Below, piece after piece: positions 6,930 through 6,952 of a stretch of 6,952 bases of DNA. Made by a program: the position numbers and the translations under genes. Position 1 is the first letter of the stretch. Every line of letters begins with the position of its first letter. Location of the stretch: contig JAGWSE010000387.1 of NCBI GenBank assembly GCA_028869395.1, positions 1 through 6,952 on the forward strand, read 5' to 3'. The notes below the pieces were generated by a model. It saw nothing but the letters and a program-made list of their open reading frames with translations. It was not told where the DNA came from and made no database searches. This stretch comes from Alphaproteobacteria bacterium. Its GTDB lineage: Bacteria > Pseudomonadota > Alphaproteobacteria > Caulobacterales > Caulobacteraceae.

Positions 6930-6952
6930 GGCGGCATTGCGAACCTGAAGCG

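Overview
The window is GC-rich (roughly two thirds G+C by eye) and gene-dense, with strongly GC-biased third codon positions. Gene content and codon use look like a free-living alphaproteobacterium, perhaps of the Caulobacter/Phenylobacter type. That placement is inferred from style only, because no rRNA or other marker gene is present.

Left part (1-2705, minus strand): a two-gene operon. A six-helix CtaG-type cytochrome oxidase assembly membrane protein is transcribed first. Ten bases later comes a PQQ-dependent alcohol dehydrogenase of the methanol/ethanol family. It starts at GTG, carries a possible lipoprotein signal and the vicinal Cys pair of the family, and has the Asp-x-Asp signature of lanthanide-using enzymes (XoxF type). 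Its 3' end runs off the window. A periplasmic quinoprotein that feeds electrons to cytochrome c, made with an oxidase assembly factor, suggests a respiratory alcohol-oxidation module.

Middle (2706-5158): a 217-base divergent intergenic region with several short perfect palindromes leads rightward to a CoxE-like VWA protein (COG3825 type) with no MoxR ATPase beside it. After 83 bases comes a TetR-family regulator, whose stop codon overlaps the start of a small cupin protein in TGATG.

Right part (5155-6952, minus strand): a UdgX-type uracil-DNA-binding protein with the KRR-x-H loop, possibly the C-terminal part of a longer protein reaching past the window edge. Next is a class I SAM methyltransferase gene broken by at least three frame changes and one in-frame TGA, then an 85-residue protein of unknown function. 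Spacings of 11 and 16 bases suggest one transcript. The last gene meets the cupin gene tail to tail, both using the same CTAG for their TAG stops.

No rRNA, tRNA, CRISPR array, insertion sequence or phage gene was seen. The points most worth following are the lanthanide-type dehydrogenase linked to an oxidase assembly factor, the shattered methyltransferase, and UdgX. I did not find convincing evidence of an entirely new system.
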